From contig NZ_NTGZ01000006.1 of NCBI RefSeq assembly GCF_002551245.1, positions 1 through 64,000 of the forward strand: a DNA stretch of 64,000 bases. The letters run 5' to 3'. A program made the translations under genes and the position numbers. This document shows, piece by piece, positions 1 to 8,980 of this stretch (position 1 is its first letter; each line of letters opens with the position of its first letter). A model generated the notes under the pieces. That model did not search any database, had not been told where the DNA came from, and saw nothing but the letters and a program-made list of their open reading frames with translations. The stretch is from Streptomyces sp. rh34. GTDB lineage: Bacteria > Actinomycetota > Actinomycetes > Streptomycetales > Streptomycetaceae.

Positions 1-1384
1 CGCCGGTCGTGGCCCGTCGCCGGCCACCCGCGTCCGGCCGGGCGGCCAGCGCCCGGCCCAGCAGATCGAGGAGACGGTCGAAGGCCGCGGGGTCGAGGGT
101 GCTGAAAGAGGAGAGCCGTACCGGGCCGTCCGTCTCCAGCGCCTGCCAGGCGCGTGCCAGCTCCGCTCGCTCCGCCCGGGCCCGCTCGGCGCGTTCCGCC
201 CTGACCGCCGCAACGTCCCGCACCGTGGCCGTACGAGTGAAGCGTTCGGTCCGTCCGCTGGTCCTCAGCAGGGCCGACACCTGTACCGGCGGCGCCTCGG
301 ACCAGGAGTGGGACGAGGGGATCAGCTCCGGGTCCGGGTGGGCGAGGTGGGCATGGCGGGCCGGGCCGAGGCCGAAGGCGGCCGACCACAGCCGGTGCAG
401 GTCCTCCTCGTCGGGAGCCGCAGCGAACCAGCGCGCGAGCTCGCGGAAGTCCTGTACGGCGCTGGAGGGGCGGCGCCGGGACTCGTTGATCCGCTCCAGC
501 ACCTGCAGGAGGGAGACGATGGCGCGCCGGGCGATGTCGTGCAGCTGCTCGATCCGGGGGCGCGCCCCGTCGCCCGGCAGGAACCAGGCCCTCAGCCCCG
601 CCCAGCGCGCCCGCCGGCTCTCCAGCCAGCCGGCTGCCGGGTCCTCTCCCGGGGTCGGAGGCAGCTCGGCACCGCGCAGGGCCCGCTCACGCAGCACCGC
701 GATGCCCCGCTCCTCCACGCGGGCCACGGCGGCGGCCACCGTCTCGCCGCGCCGGTCGAGATTGACCAGGAACTCCTGGAGATACGCGACGGTGGCGGCC
801 TTCACCTCACGGAACACGTCCAGATCCACTCCTTCGGTGCGAAGGAGCCTCTGCAACTGGCCGTTGAAGGCCTTGGTGTTCTCCACCAGGCCCTCGAGAT
901 GACCCTCCAGCTCCCGCAGGGTGCTGAAGATCCGTCGGTCGGCCGCGGCAGGCTCGCCGGACAGCACGGTCAGCTCGTCGAGCCGGTCGGCGATCGCCTC
1001 CAGCACCGCCGTCTGCAGCGCCCCTGTGGAGGCCAGCACCTCCAGGGCGTGTCGCACCCCGGCGAGCGCGGCCTCGCCCCGACGGGTCAGCGAGTAGTGC
1101 AGGTTGCGCCGCTCGTACTCCTCGGCCGTGCGGTAGTTCTGGGCGTGGTTGTGGACCACGTCGAGGAGTTCCCACTTCACCAGCCGTTTCAGCGTCTCGT
1201 GCAGTTCCTCGTCCTCGAGGTCCGAGACCCAGCCCACCGCACGCAGCCGCTCCCGTACGCCGTCGAGCCCGAGCGCGGTCTCCAGGTGCTCGCCGGCCAC
1301 CCCGAAAGCCTCGAGCACGGCGCCGTTCAAGTCGGCCGTCTCCCCCGTGGTGAACCGGAACATCTCCGGCGGAACCCTGCGCAT
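1..1384 (-). CDS. DUF2397 / TIGR02677 protein (Wadjet type II JetA-like), 3'-truncated by window edge
   Basis: Reading the minus strand gives a continuous protein starting MRRVPPEMFRFTTGE and running off the left edge after about 461 codons. The ATG at 1384 has GGAGGGG about 9 nt upstream. It matches my memory of actinobacterial DUF2397 (TIGR02677): a winged-helix-like start, then the helical stretch EEYERRNLHYSLTRRGE, a kleisin-like middle and a region ending LLRTSGRTERF. DUF2397 proteins are the JetA (kleisin-like) component of type II Wadjet, an SMC-type system that restricts circular plasmids. JetB, JetC and JetD partners (DUF2398, TIGR02680, DUF2399) would lie left of the window, so completeness cannot be judged. 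The gap to the upstream gene on the same strand is only 117 bp. Family assignment is by recall of sequence style, not by a search. Confidence 0.8.
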   Translation of the reverse strand, partial: MRRVPPEMFRFTTGETADLNGAVLEAFGVAGEHLETALGLDGVRERLRAVGWVSDLEDEELHETLKRLVKWELLDVVHNHAQNYRTAEEYERRNLHYSLTRRGEAALAGVRHALEVLASTGALQTAVLEAIADRLDELTVLSGEPAAADRRIFSTLRELEGHLEGLVENTKAFNGQLQRLLRTEGVDLDVFREVKAATVAYLQEFLVNLDRRGETVAAAVARVEERGIAVLRERALRGAELPPTPGEDPAAGWLESRRARWAGLRAWFLPGDGARPRIEQLHDIARRAIVSLLQVLERINESRRRPSSAVQDFRELARWFAAAPDEEDLHRLWSAAFGLGPARHAHLAHPDPELIPSSHSWSEAPPVQVSALLRTSGRTERFTRTATVRDVAAVRAERAERARAERAELARAWQALETDGPVRLSSFSTLDPAAFDRLLDLLGRALAARPDAGGRRRATTG

Positions 1385-1501
1385 ACTGGTACGTCCCCTC
1401 CGCCGCCACCCCTGCGGCACTTCGGCGCCCACGTTAAGGGGCGGTCCGAAATCACGTTCTCAAGTCGCTGTCATCATTCTCATGGCAGTCACGGCCGAGG
1501 A

Positions 1502-4500
1502 TTACTCCGTGCTCTCGAACGGGTAGACAAGGCTCTGCGCGCCCCGGATGCCGGAGACGAGTACGTTGCTGCTCGGACGGTAGGGCAGGTGCTTCAACGG
1601 CTCCAGGATGATCCGTACGGTGACCGGTGCGGCTCCGGCCTCCAAACCGGAGACGACCACAAGGAAGAAGTCGTCGCTTTCGATCGCCCGCTGGAACTCC
1701 GCAGGGGTGAGCTGGATCGTGTCCGGCTCGGCACCGCCGTACGTCTTGAGTTCGTAGAACCGGGCCAGCTCGTCCACTGCGTCCGCCCCCAAACCGTGCT
1801 GAGCCCTCAGGTCACGCAGCTCGGTCTCGTCCAGCGCCAGAGCCCGGCGTACGAGGTCCAGTGCCGCCTTCTCCTGCTCCACGGCCGTATAAGGACGTGC
1901 GGCGGTGCGCTGCTGGGGGACGGCCGAGCCGGGCCGGGACTGGGGCAGGCCGGCCGGGCCCTTCTTCGGGGCGGTGCCCGTCGCGGGCCCGGCACCGGAT
2001 TGCGGTGCCGTGAGGTTTCCCCGGTCCACGACGAGACGGAGGGTGGCGGGATCCACCAGTCGGCGGAACGAAGCGGGGGGCCGCACGGCCGGGACGGAAG
2101 GGTCCCGGCCGTGCGGGATCGCGGGTAGTGCGGGCGCCCGGCCACTGATCGTCGACGAGGCTCCCGCAACCGGACGCCTTTCCCGTCCGTTCATCCGGCC
2201 ACGTCGGTCCGCCTCTTCCTGCATCTCCATGAGTCGGCGATCGCGTTCGGCGACAGCGGCTTCCTGTTCACGGCGGACCTGTTCCTCCGCGAGGCTAAGG
2301 TCCACGGCGGTGCGGCCCCGCTCCGCCCGGTCACACGCGGCGGTCCAGGCGAGGGCCGCCGCCCTGCGGTGTCCAGGGAACTTGGTGGCGATCGAAGCAC
2401 CGCCCGCAGAGGGCCGGTTCACCGCTGACAGGTCACGGACGTACAGGGTGCTGGAAGCCCAGTCGACACCGGCGTCGACGGATACTTCCACCGGAGTGCC
2501 GGACAGTTCCACCCGGCAGATCAGGTCCGGTGCCACGCTCACCGTGAGTGTCGCGAGTCCGTCCCAGGAGCCGTCCAGGCCGCGGGCCACCTCCGGGGCG
2601 TTGCGTTGCAGGTCCTCGCGCAGATGGGTGACAGCCGCGCGGACCAGTTCCGTCGCGTCCGGATCGTGCGCAGCGACACTGGAGCTGTGCACACTGAGTT
2701 GCTCCACCCCGATCCACGTGAGGCGCAGGGCTCCGGCCAGTGGACGGAACTGCTCCAGCTCTGCTCCCGGCCGCCACACGGCGTGGTCGCGGCCCAAGCC
2801 GTCGGCGACCATGGGGTCCTCGACCGCGTACACAGGCCGCTTGCTCAGCCATCCCTTGCTCGTGACGAGGGGAAGTCTTCCCAGCCGCCCGGCTGTCAGC
2901 TCCTCCGACCGGACGGCAGAGGGGCGACGGAGCATCTTCAGGGTCTCCAGGACTACCGATTGAGTGGTTCCCTCCGGAACGTTCCGTCGCTCCCTCCTGT
3001 CCTGCTGCGCCAACTCCCTGATCACCTTCACAGCGTCGTCGACGGTTGGCCGACGCGCCCCGAGCCGCGTCCAGAACGCCTCGCCACCGGTGAACACGGG
3101 AGCAAAGGCCCGTGACGCTCCGAACAGTGGCTCGCCGATGAGGCACTCGCCCGGGCGCCGCCAGCCGGAGTTCGTGAGGACCAGCCCTTCGCCTGTGGTG
3201 AAGGCGCGAAGGACTTCGCTGAACGGCATCTCTCCCGATCCACCCGAAGTCCCGCTTCCGGTGACGCTCTCGGCCAGGGCCTCGTAGACGATCAGTGCGC
3301 CGGGGGCGTTTCGTTCAGCCCCGTCCTTCTCCTCACGACGGAGCCGCCGCAGGCACTCGACGAGATCGCGGGGGCGGGCGTCTCCGACGACGTCCAGGGC
3401 TCGGAGCACCTCGATACGCCGATGTGCCTGCTCCTGGATGTCCGGATGTAGGAACTGGGCGTCCCCGTCCCCGTAGACGGCCACGGTGCCCGCGGTGCGG
3501 TTACGGAGCCGGAAGGGGCTCGACGGAGTGCCGTTCCGGTCGTCCAGCCAGGCCACCTCGCGCAGTTGCCAGAGCCATAGGGCGGCCGTTCGGCCTCGGT
3601 CGTGCCATGTGTGGTAGTCGAAAGCCGCACCGACCTCGGCATGTGCGGAGAAGCGACTCCATGAGCGGCCGAGTACGTGGAGAAGCGCGGCTGCCCTGCG
3701 TCGGCGACGTGCAGAGTCGTCGTCTTTCGCGATATCGGTTGCCACGGCATACAGGTCGGGGCAGTCGTAATCATTGAGGGTGTAGGTCGCGCGAAGAGCC
3801 TCCAAGGCTTTCGTGCGTGCCTTCGAACCCGAGGCGAGGTATGAGGGAAGTCCTCTGGCGCCCCGTTCGAACCGTGAGTGCTGCCCGGGACAACTACGCG
3901 GCCTTGGGGCCGTCTCAGCACCGAGCAACCGGAGGAATCTCAGGGCTCCGGTGCTGCCGCCTTGCAACACCTTGGCGTAACGCGATCGCAGCCACGCCGG
4001 GCCGGAAGTCGAGCCGGCGGCGAAGGCGAAGCTCTCGTCGTGCTCGGCGCTGTCGATCCCGGACGGAAGATAGGCTCGGGCGGGTGCGATCTCCACGTCC
4101 TCCCGCGTTCCGTCGGTGGTGTAGCGGTGGCCTTGGAGCCGCACTGCTAGCCCGACCTTCCTGCCCCACAGCTCACGGCGGCTCTCCGGTACGTGTGCGA
4201 AACCGTCCCGCAGCGCCACGAGTTGCTCATCCGTGAGGACAAGCCCAGCTCCACCTCGCGCACCCCCGAAGTCTGCGAGACGCTGAATCACCGCTGCCGG
4301 GTCGTCGTCGTTGATCAGTACCCCTTGCTTGCCGAGCCATTCCCGGACCGACCGCGCGTCGTCGGTGTCGGCCAGAAAGTCCGGGTGGATCTCACGGGTG
4401 AGCCCCAGTTCGACTCCCAGCCCACGAGGAGTGGCGGCGAACAGCACGGGTACAGAGCCGCGCATGCCGTACTGCGTACCGGAACTGTCCACAAGCCAAT

Positions 4501-6046
4501 CACGTGACGACAGGAGGTCGCTCCAGCCCGTTTCGATGACTCGCGCGACCAGCCGGACCGTCGCTCGTGCTGATCGGCTCCCGTCGCCAAGGAGGTCCAG
4601 CGTGTCGTACACCTCGACCCGGGCCGGTGCGCCGACACCGTTCTCCTCCCAATCCGACAGCACCTCCCGCCACCTGCCGTCCGGATCTCGCATCGCTCCG
4701 GGCAGCGCGGCGGGCACATCAGCCAGACGGGCGACCTCCTCCTCGGTCACGGCACCTTCGAGTTCTTCGTCCTCCACGGCAAGCGACTCGAGATCGAGGA
4801 GCCCCTCCCCCGGGACCTCCAGGAGCAGCTTCGCGGACACCAGACGCCGGGCGTGGTCGAGCAACCGCTGTTCCATCACGGCAGCCGGATTGTGCCCGTC
4901 ACGGACGCGATCCGGCAGGGGAACAGCACTCCAGGCGTTCACCGGATCCTGCCGGAACTGCCGCAGAACGGCTGCCGTCCACAGATCGGCCACCAAGGGA
5001 ACGAGCGCACGGTTCCACGGGGTTTCGTCGAGCGCCTGCCGGCTGGCGAGCGGGTCGAACTGCGCACTCGTCCAGAGGGCCGGCCCGATCTCCTGAACCG
5101 GCAGACCGACGTGGATCCGTCCGGGACCGCCGTGTCCGAGCGGGAGGGCGACGGCGAGAGTCGTGGTGGGTCCGGCAGCCTTGTGCGCCCTGTCGATGCC
5201 CGAGGGACTGGGCACTGTGGTACGGCACACCAGCCATCGAGTTCCAGTGGACGCGCGGGCGAGGTGCGTCCCCACCTCTGCCGGTCCACCGCCGACCTCG
5301 GCCTCGAAGCCAGGTCCGGGCTCCCGGGATAGAGCGAGCCGGTGCCGGACGCCGCCCTGCGTATCCAGGTGCGTGATGTCGGATACGTGGTCGAGGAAGA
5401 GCAGCGCGCCGGAGGTCCAGGCAGCGAGCCACCCGTCGACGCTCTCCGCGTCAAGCGCACCGGGTGCGAAGGGAACGCGGAGCACGGTCCAGGCGTCGTC
5501 CGCGAACCAGTCGGGTACGACAAGCGGTTCGGCGACGGAGACATAAGGATCGCCGATGCGCACCCGGTAGTGGCCACTGTGCACTTCCAGATGGGGAGAG
5601 AGCGACTGCAGCGTCATCAGCCCGATGCCGAACCGGCCTGTGGATTCGGCTTCGTCCGCCTTGCTGGACAGCCACGGCATGGCCAGGGCCACTACGTCCG
5701 GCAACCGCACCGGGGCACCGTTATGGGCAACAAGAAGGTCTCGCTCCCTGGTGAGGATGCGCACTTCTGAGGCACCGAGATCCTCCGAATTCTGCACGAT
5801 CTCGGACAGGCCCTGCAGTGGATCACTCGAAAGGTTGCCCGCGTGGTCCCGGGTCCGGCCGAAGGCGTGGCGAACCATCCCGGGCAGTGTCGCGAACCGT
5901 TTGCCCAGGTGCTCGACGGCTGCGGCCGTCGCTTCACCGCCCTCCGGCTCCGGTACGGCGTTCGCGTCCCGCATTTTCTCCTGATCGAAGATGCGGTCGG
6001 CGAACCCGACGGCCCGCGCGGCCGCCTTCGTGTCACGCGTTCCCAT
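1502..6046 (-). CDS. Sacsin/Hsp90-like GHKL ATPase with C-terminal DUF3883-like nuclease domain
   Basis: A protein of about 1514 aa. The N-terminal 250 residues carry a GHKL ATP-binding (Bergerat) fold of the sacsin/Hsp90 type: N-box LSEIVQNSEDLGASEV, a G1-like box VAHNGAP and the glycine lid STGRFGIGLMTLQSL. The long centre is unassigned. A low-complexity linker near residues 1330-1430 leads to a C-terminal domain with ELARFYELKTYGG followed by TIQLTPAEFQRA, which fits DUF3883/NO VEIN-type PD-(D/E)xK proteins. I chose ATG 6046 (MGTRDTK), which has a GAGGACC motif upstream; an alternative ATG at 6070 has no visible RBS. It overlaps the end of the pPIWI-RE gene by 14 nt, so it is very likely translated with that operon. 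Known relatives act in anti-phage islands and chaperone-like assemblies. The role here is inferred. Confidence 0.8.
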   Translation of the reverse strand: MGTRDTKAAARAVGFADRIFDQEKMRDANAVPEPEGGEATAAAVEHLGKRFATLPGMVRHAFGRTRDHAGNLSSDPLQGLSEIVQNSEDLGASEVRILTRERDLLVAHNGAPVRLPDVVALAMPWLSSKADEAESTGRFGIGLMTLQSLSPHLEVHSGHYRVRIGDPYVSVAEPLVVPDWFADDAWTVLRVPFAPGALDAESVDGWLAAWTSGALLFLDHVSDITHLDTQGGVRHRLALSREPGPGFEAEVGGGPAEVGTHLARASTGTRWLVCRTTVPSPSGIDRAHKAAGPTTTLAVALPLGHGGPGRIHVGLPVQEIGPALWTSAQFDPLASRQALDETPWNRALVPLVADLWTAAVLRQFRQDPVNAWSAVPLPDRVRDGHNPAAVMEQRLLDHARRLVSAKLLLEVPGEGLLDLESLAVEDEELEGAVTEEEVARLADVPAALPGAMRDPDGRWREVLSDWEENGVGAPARVEVYDTLDLLGDGSRSARATVRLVARVIETGWSDLLSSRDWLVDSSGTQYGMRGSVPVLFAATPRGLGVELGLTREIHPDFLADTDDARSVREWLGKQGVLINDDDPAAVIQRLADFGGARGGAGLVLTDEQLVALRDGFAHVPESRRELWGRKVGLAVRLQGHRYTTDGTREDVEIAPARAYLPSGIDSAEHDESFAFAAGSTSGPAWLRSRYAKVLQGGSTGALRFLRLLGAETAPRPRSCPGQHSRFERGARGLPSYLASGSKARTKALEALRATYTLNDYDCPDLYAVATDIAKDDDSARRRRRAAALLHVLGRSWSRFSAHAEVGAAFDYHTWHDRGRTAALWLWQLREVAWLDDRNGTPSSPFRLRNRTAGTVAVYGDGDAQFLHPDIQEQAHRRIEVLRALDVVGDARPRDLVECLRRLRREEKDGAERNAPGALIVYEALAESVTGSGTSGGSGEMPFSEVLRAFTTGEGLVLTNSGWRRPGECLIGEPLFGASRAFAPVFTGGEAFWTRLGARRPTVDDAVKVIRELAQQDRRERRNVPEGTTQSVVLETLKMLRRPSAVRSEELTAGRLGRLPLVTSKGWLSKRPVYAVEDPMVADGLGRDHAVWRPGAELEQFRPLAGALRLTWIGVEQLSVHSSSVAAHDPDATELVRAAVTHLREDLQRNAPEVARGLDGSWDGLATLTVSVAPDLICRVELSGTPVEVSVDAGVDWASSTLYVRDLSAVNRPSAGGASIATKFPGHRRAAALAWTAACDRAERGRTAVDLSLAEEQVRREQEAAVAERDRRLMEMQEEADRRGRMNGRERRPVAGASSTISGRAPALPAIPHGRDPSVPAVRPPASFRRLVDPATLRLVVDRGNLTAPQSGAGPATGTAPKKGPAGLPQSRPGSAVPQQRTAARPYTAVEQEKAALDLVRRALALDETELRDLRAQHGLGADAVDELARFYELKTYGGAEPDTIQLTPAEFQRAIESDDFFLVVVSGLEAGAAPVTVRIILEPLKHLPYRPSSNVLVSGIRGAQSLVYPFESTE

Positions 6047-8912
6047 GTGCCTGGTCCTCGTCGTCCTCATCGGTGTCGAAGTCGAATGCGAGCTGCCCTG
6101 GGCCGTCTTCGACGCCGGTCCCTACGACCGGCCCCGCTGTCGGGTCCACGGCCTCCTCCTCGTCGTGCGGCAGCGCGTACTCGTCCGCGAGCCGTGCGAG
6201 GTGAAGAGCAAGCGGCAGGCCGAGCACGTCCCGGTAGTCGTCCTTGCAGATGCGCTGTTGGTGGACGAACGCGGCCCATGCCTCGGGGTCGTCGCCGGGC
6301 TGAAGGCAGGCCAGGGTGAGCTCCAGTAGCTCGGGGTTCCACGCGTTCACCGTCGGCCGGTGGGCGCTCCGGCCGGCGGGGTTGACGTGAGGGGTCAGCT
6401 TCGCATCGTCGTTCGTCAACTTCGTCTGTGTGCTCGCCTTGTCCGCCGTGCTGTAGAAGACGCGGCCGGGGGCTCCGGGCTCGTCGGGCACCCACAGTCC
6501 CATGCCGAAGCCGCCCCGCTGTTGCCCGGCCAGCTCTTCCTCGCGCTCCTCCCGTTCCGCCCACCACTGGGGCGTCTCGTCACGGCCGCTGTCAGCGACC
6601 CTGACGACACGAAGGTGCTTGCCGTAGAGACCGATTCGCTGCGCGGGGCCCCCGTCGAGGCCGATCCGATCCACCTCGAGCCCGCCGTTGGTGAGCCACG
6701 GCCAGCGCTTGCGCACGTCTTGTGCGTGGGACAGGACCAAGGTCGGCGTGCCGCGCAGACTCGCCAGGGTCCTCCTGATGAAGGCAGCCGTGACTGCCGA
6801 CTGCTGCGCCGAGGTCCTCAGGTCATTCCCCCGCACTCGTCCGGTCAGGATCCGGAGCAGGTCCGGGTAGGACATCCACTCGGAGGTGTCCGCGGTCCGT
6901 CCGAGGACACATGGTGCGTCCGGCCGGAGCAGCACGGCGATCGGGGTGAACTGTGCCCTGCCCGTGGGACCGTCGACCCGGCGCTCGACCAGATGGAAGG
7001 CCACCTGGTTCAGACCGGAAGGGATGCGATCGCCGAGAGTGTGCTGGGGCACCAGGCGCATCCCGGTCTGACGAAGGCCGTCCGCCCAGGCCGCTTCGGC
7101 CCGCAGGGCAGCGTCCTTCTCGGCGTCAGCCGTGTCCATTGCGGTGTCCAGTGGGCGGATGAACTGGGTGACCAAGCCTGCGTCCGCGCACCCGAGCCGG
7201 ATCGCGTACTTGGGGTCGGTACGCCTCGCGGGACCTTGGAACGCTTCGCTTCCTTCCAGCTCGACAAGGGCGATCCGAGCCCCGGGCACCTGCTCCCTCA
7301 GGCGGGTCATCGCCTCGGCGACCCGTCCGCGCCGCTCACGGATGGCCTGGTCGTGTTCCTGTCCCGCGCGCGGCGGCCGGTCCTCCGCTCCGAGAGGGGA
7401 TCCCAGCTCGCCCAGGGGGTGGGCGTGGAGCCGCACGGTGAGCTCCTCGGCCTCCCACACCCATGTCTCCGGTCCTCGTTCACGCCGAAACTCTGTGAGT
7501 CCGAGCGCGCTCTCGGCGGTGGCGACGAGCCTGTCCCGCTGGTCGTCGGTCTGGTGAACCAGAAAGCCGACGAGATCGGTGCCGTCCAGCGTCGCGGCGA
7601 GCGCCGCACGCCGCACCCGCGCGTTGTCCGCCGCGGTCCGTTCCGTCCGTTCCAGGAGGGCGGCGAGCTCTTCGGCGGTGCCGTTCTTTGGCATGGAGGG
7701 CCGCTTCGTGAGCTGTCTGACAGGCGGGCGACCGTACCGGCTGCGCTGGAGCTTCGGGGCGGGGACGAACTCGGGGGCCAGCGCTTGCTCGGCCCACTCG
7801 ATGAGACGGCGGCGTTCGCTGGGCATCAGTCCGGTCCCGATGGGGTGTCTGCCCATGGCGGCCTGGTGGCCGACCGCCAGCCTGATGCCGTCCTTCCCGT
7901 CCCCGATCCAGTGGTCGGCCTCCTTGACCAGTCGATCCACCGACGGGAGCCCGTCGAGCGCGGCGACGGCGGCGAGCATGCCACTGGGGCCGCCCTGCCT
8001 CCAATCCGTGGTTCCGTTGCGCCACTGCAGCATGGCAACCGAGAGTCGCCGGGACACCGGTGCGTCCGGCACGAGCGAGATCTCTGGCAGTAGGTAGACC
8101 GAGACCCCCTTGCGGAAGGGCATCCAGACCTTTCCGGTGACGAACCGGCGGATTCCCGCGCTGAGGTGAATCCGAGGAACCGGCGAGAACGGGACGGTGC
8201 GCACGCCGACGCGAAGGGTGGCCGCGTAGTACGACGGCTTGCGCTCGCCGCCCCTACCCGCGGGTCGGTATTCGATCGGCGGCCACGACATCAGTTCCGC
8301 GCTGCTGCTTCCGGCGTCGTACCCGCCGCCGGCGCCGGCGACCTGGTGGAAGGTGAGTTGCCGGCCTCCGTGCTCGTAGGCACCCTGACGTGCGATGCGT
8401 GCGGCCAGTTCGTCGGGGAGCAGTCGGTACACCAGACGGGTGGGCTTGGCGGTGCCACCGGGAGAAGGCTGTTGTTCGAGCAGGTCGATGGTGTCTGCGC
8501 GCCAGGTCAGGCTTCCGGTGTCCAGCTCGCGGAAGCACTCCGCGAGCAGACGCCGTGCGTCCGGATCATCGGGATGGCGGGGGAGGTTTCTGAGCCAGGT
8601 GGCGGCGTAGAGGTTGGTCACCGGGGTGGGAAACGGCTCGGTGCAGTAGAGCCAGGGGGAGTCCGTTCCGAAGGTGGCGTTGGACGCCACGGTGACGACG
8701 TCCGGGGCGGTGGTGCGGATCAGCTGGTTGATCTCCCGGGTGGGGATGCGGCGTGGGCCGTGCCATCGGCCTTCCGGCCGGCCATGGTCACGCAGCTGGC
8801 CGAGCGGCTCCTCCCAGTGAGCGGGCAGCGAGAGGGTGTGCCGTAGGACGGGGAAAGGCCCCTGTGTCGGGTCAGGCATGTACGAGGCGGTCCGTACGTG
8901 CTGGTACGCCAT
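6033..8912 (-). CDS. pPIWI-RE family PIWI protein
   Basis: Encodes about 959 aa from ATG 8912 (MAYQHVRTASYMPDP), with AGGAGA about 9 nt upstream. The reading frame is open further upstream but runs antiphase into the helicase gene. The protein has the layout of prokaryotic PIWI proteins with conserved R and E (pPIWI-RE): an N-terminal X-like module, a MID-like middle and a C-terminal RNase H-fold PIWI domain. Family-like blocks include TLVLSHAQDVR, GGPAQRIGLYGKHL, GMGLWVPDEPG and the tail NPELLELTLACLQPGDDPEAW with LPLALHLARLADEYALP. pPIWI-RE proteins are predicted nucleic-acid-guided or R-loop-targeting effectors encoded with a DinG-type helicase and a REase. Both are the next two genes upstream. 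The helicase ends 68 bp before this start. I could not verify catalytic residues by alignment. Confidence 0.85.
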   Translation of the reverse strand: MAYQHVRTASYMPDPTQGPFPVLRHTLSLPAHWEEPLGQLRDHGRPEGRWHGPRRIPTREINQLIRTTAPDVVTVASNATFGTDSPWLYCTEPFPTPVTNLYAATWLRNLPRHPDDPDARRLLAECFRELDTGSLTWRADTIDLLEQQPSPGGTAKPTRLVYRLLPDELAARIARQGAYEHGGRQLTFHQVAGAGGGYDAGSSSAELMSWPPIEYRPAGRGGERKPSYYAATLRVGVRTVPFSPVPRIHLSAGIRRFVTGKVWMPFRKGVSVYLLPEISLVPDAPVSRRLSVAMLQWRNGTTDWRQGGPSGMLAAVAALDGLPSVDRLVKEADHWIGDGKDGIRLAVGHQAAMGRHPIGTGLMPSERRRLIEWAEQALAPEFVPAPKLQRSRYGRPPVRQLTKRPSMPKNGTAEELAALLERTERTAADNARVRRAALAATLDGTDLVGFLVHQTDDQRDRLVATAESALGLTEFRRERGPETWVWEAEELTVRLHAHPLGELGSPLGAEDRPPRAGQEHDQAIRERRGRVAEAMTRLREQVPGARIALVELEGSEAFQGPARRTDPKYAIRLGCADAGLVTQFIRPLDTAMDTADAEKDAALRAEAAWADGLRQTGMRLVPQHTLGDRIPSGLNQVAFHLVERRVDGPTGRAQFTPIAVLLRPDAPCVLGRTADTSEWMSYPDLLRILTGRVRGNDLRTSAQQSAVTAAFIRRTLASLRGTPTLVLSHAQDVRKRWPWLTNGGLEVDRIGLDGGPAQRIGLYGKHLRVVRVADSGRDETPQWWAEREEREEELAGQQRGGFGMGLWVPDEPGAPGRVFYSTADKASTQTKLTNDDAKLTPHVNPAGRSAHRPTVNAWNPELLELTLACLQPGDDPEAWAAFVHQQRICKDDYRDVLGLPLALHLARLADEYALPHDEEEAVDPTAGPVVGTGVEDGPGQLAFDFDTDEDDEDQAHGNA

Positions 8913-8980
8913 CTTGTGAGTCTCCTGATCGGAGGAAGGTGCGTAAACAGGTTCGGGGTGCGGATGGGCAGCCGCGGGTC

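Noticed and set aside
9-2128. Long plus-strand frames of 297 and 606 aa at the left end
   Set aside because: They are antisense to the DUF2397 gene and the GHKL ATPase gene. They are Arg/Gly-rich without domains, and the minus strand gives family-like protein.
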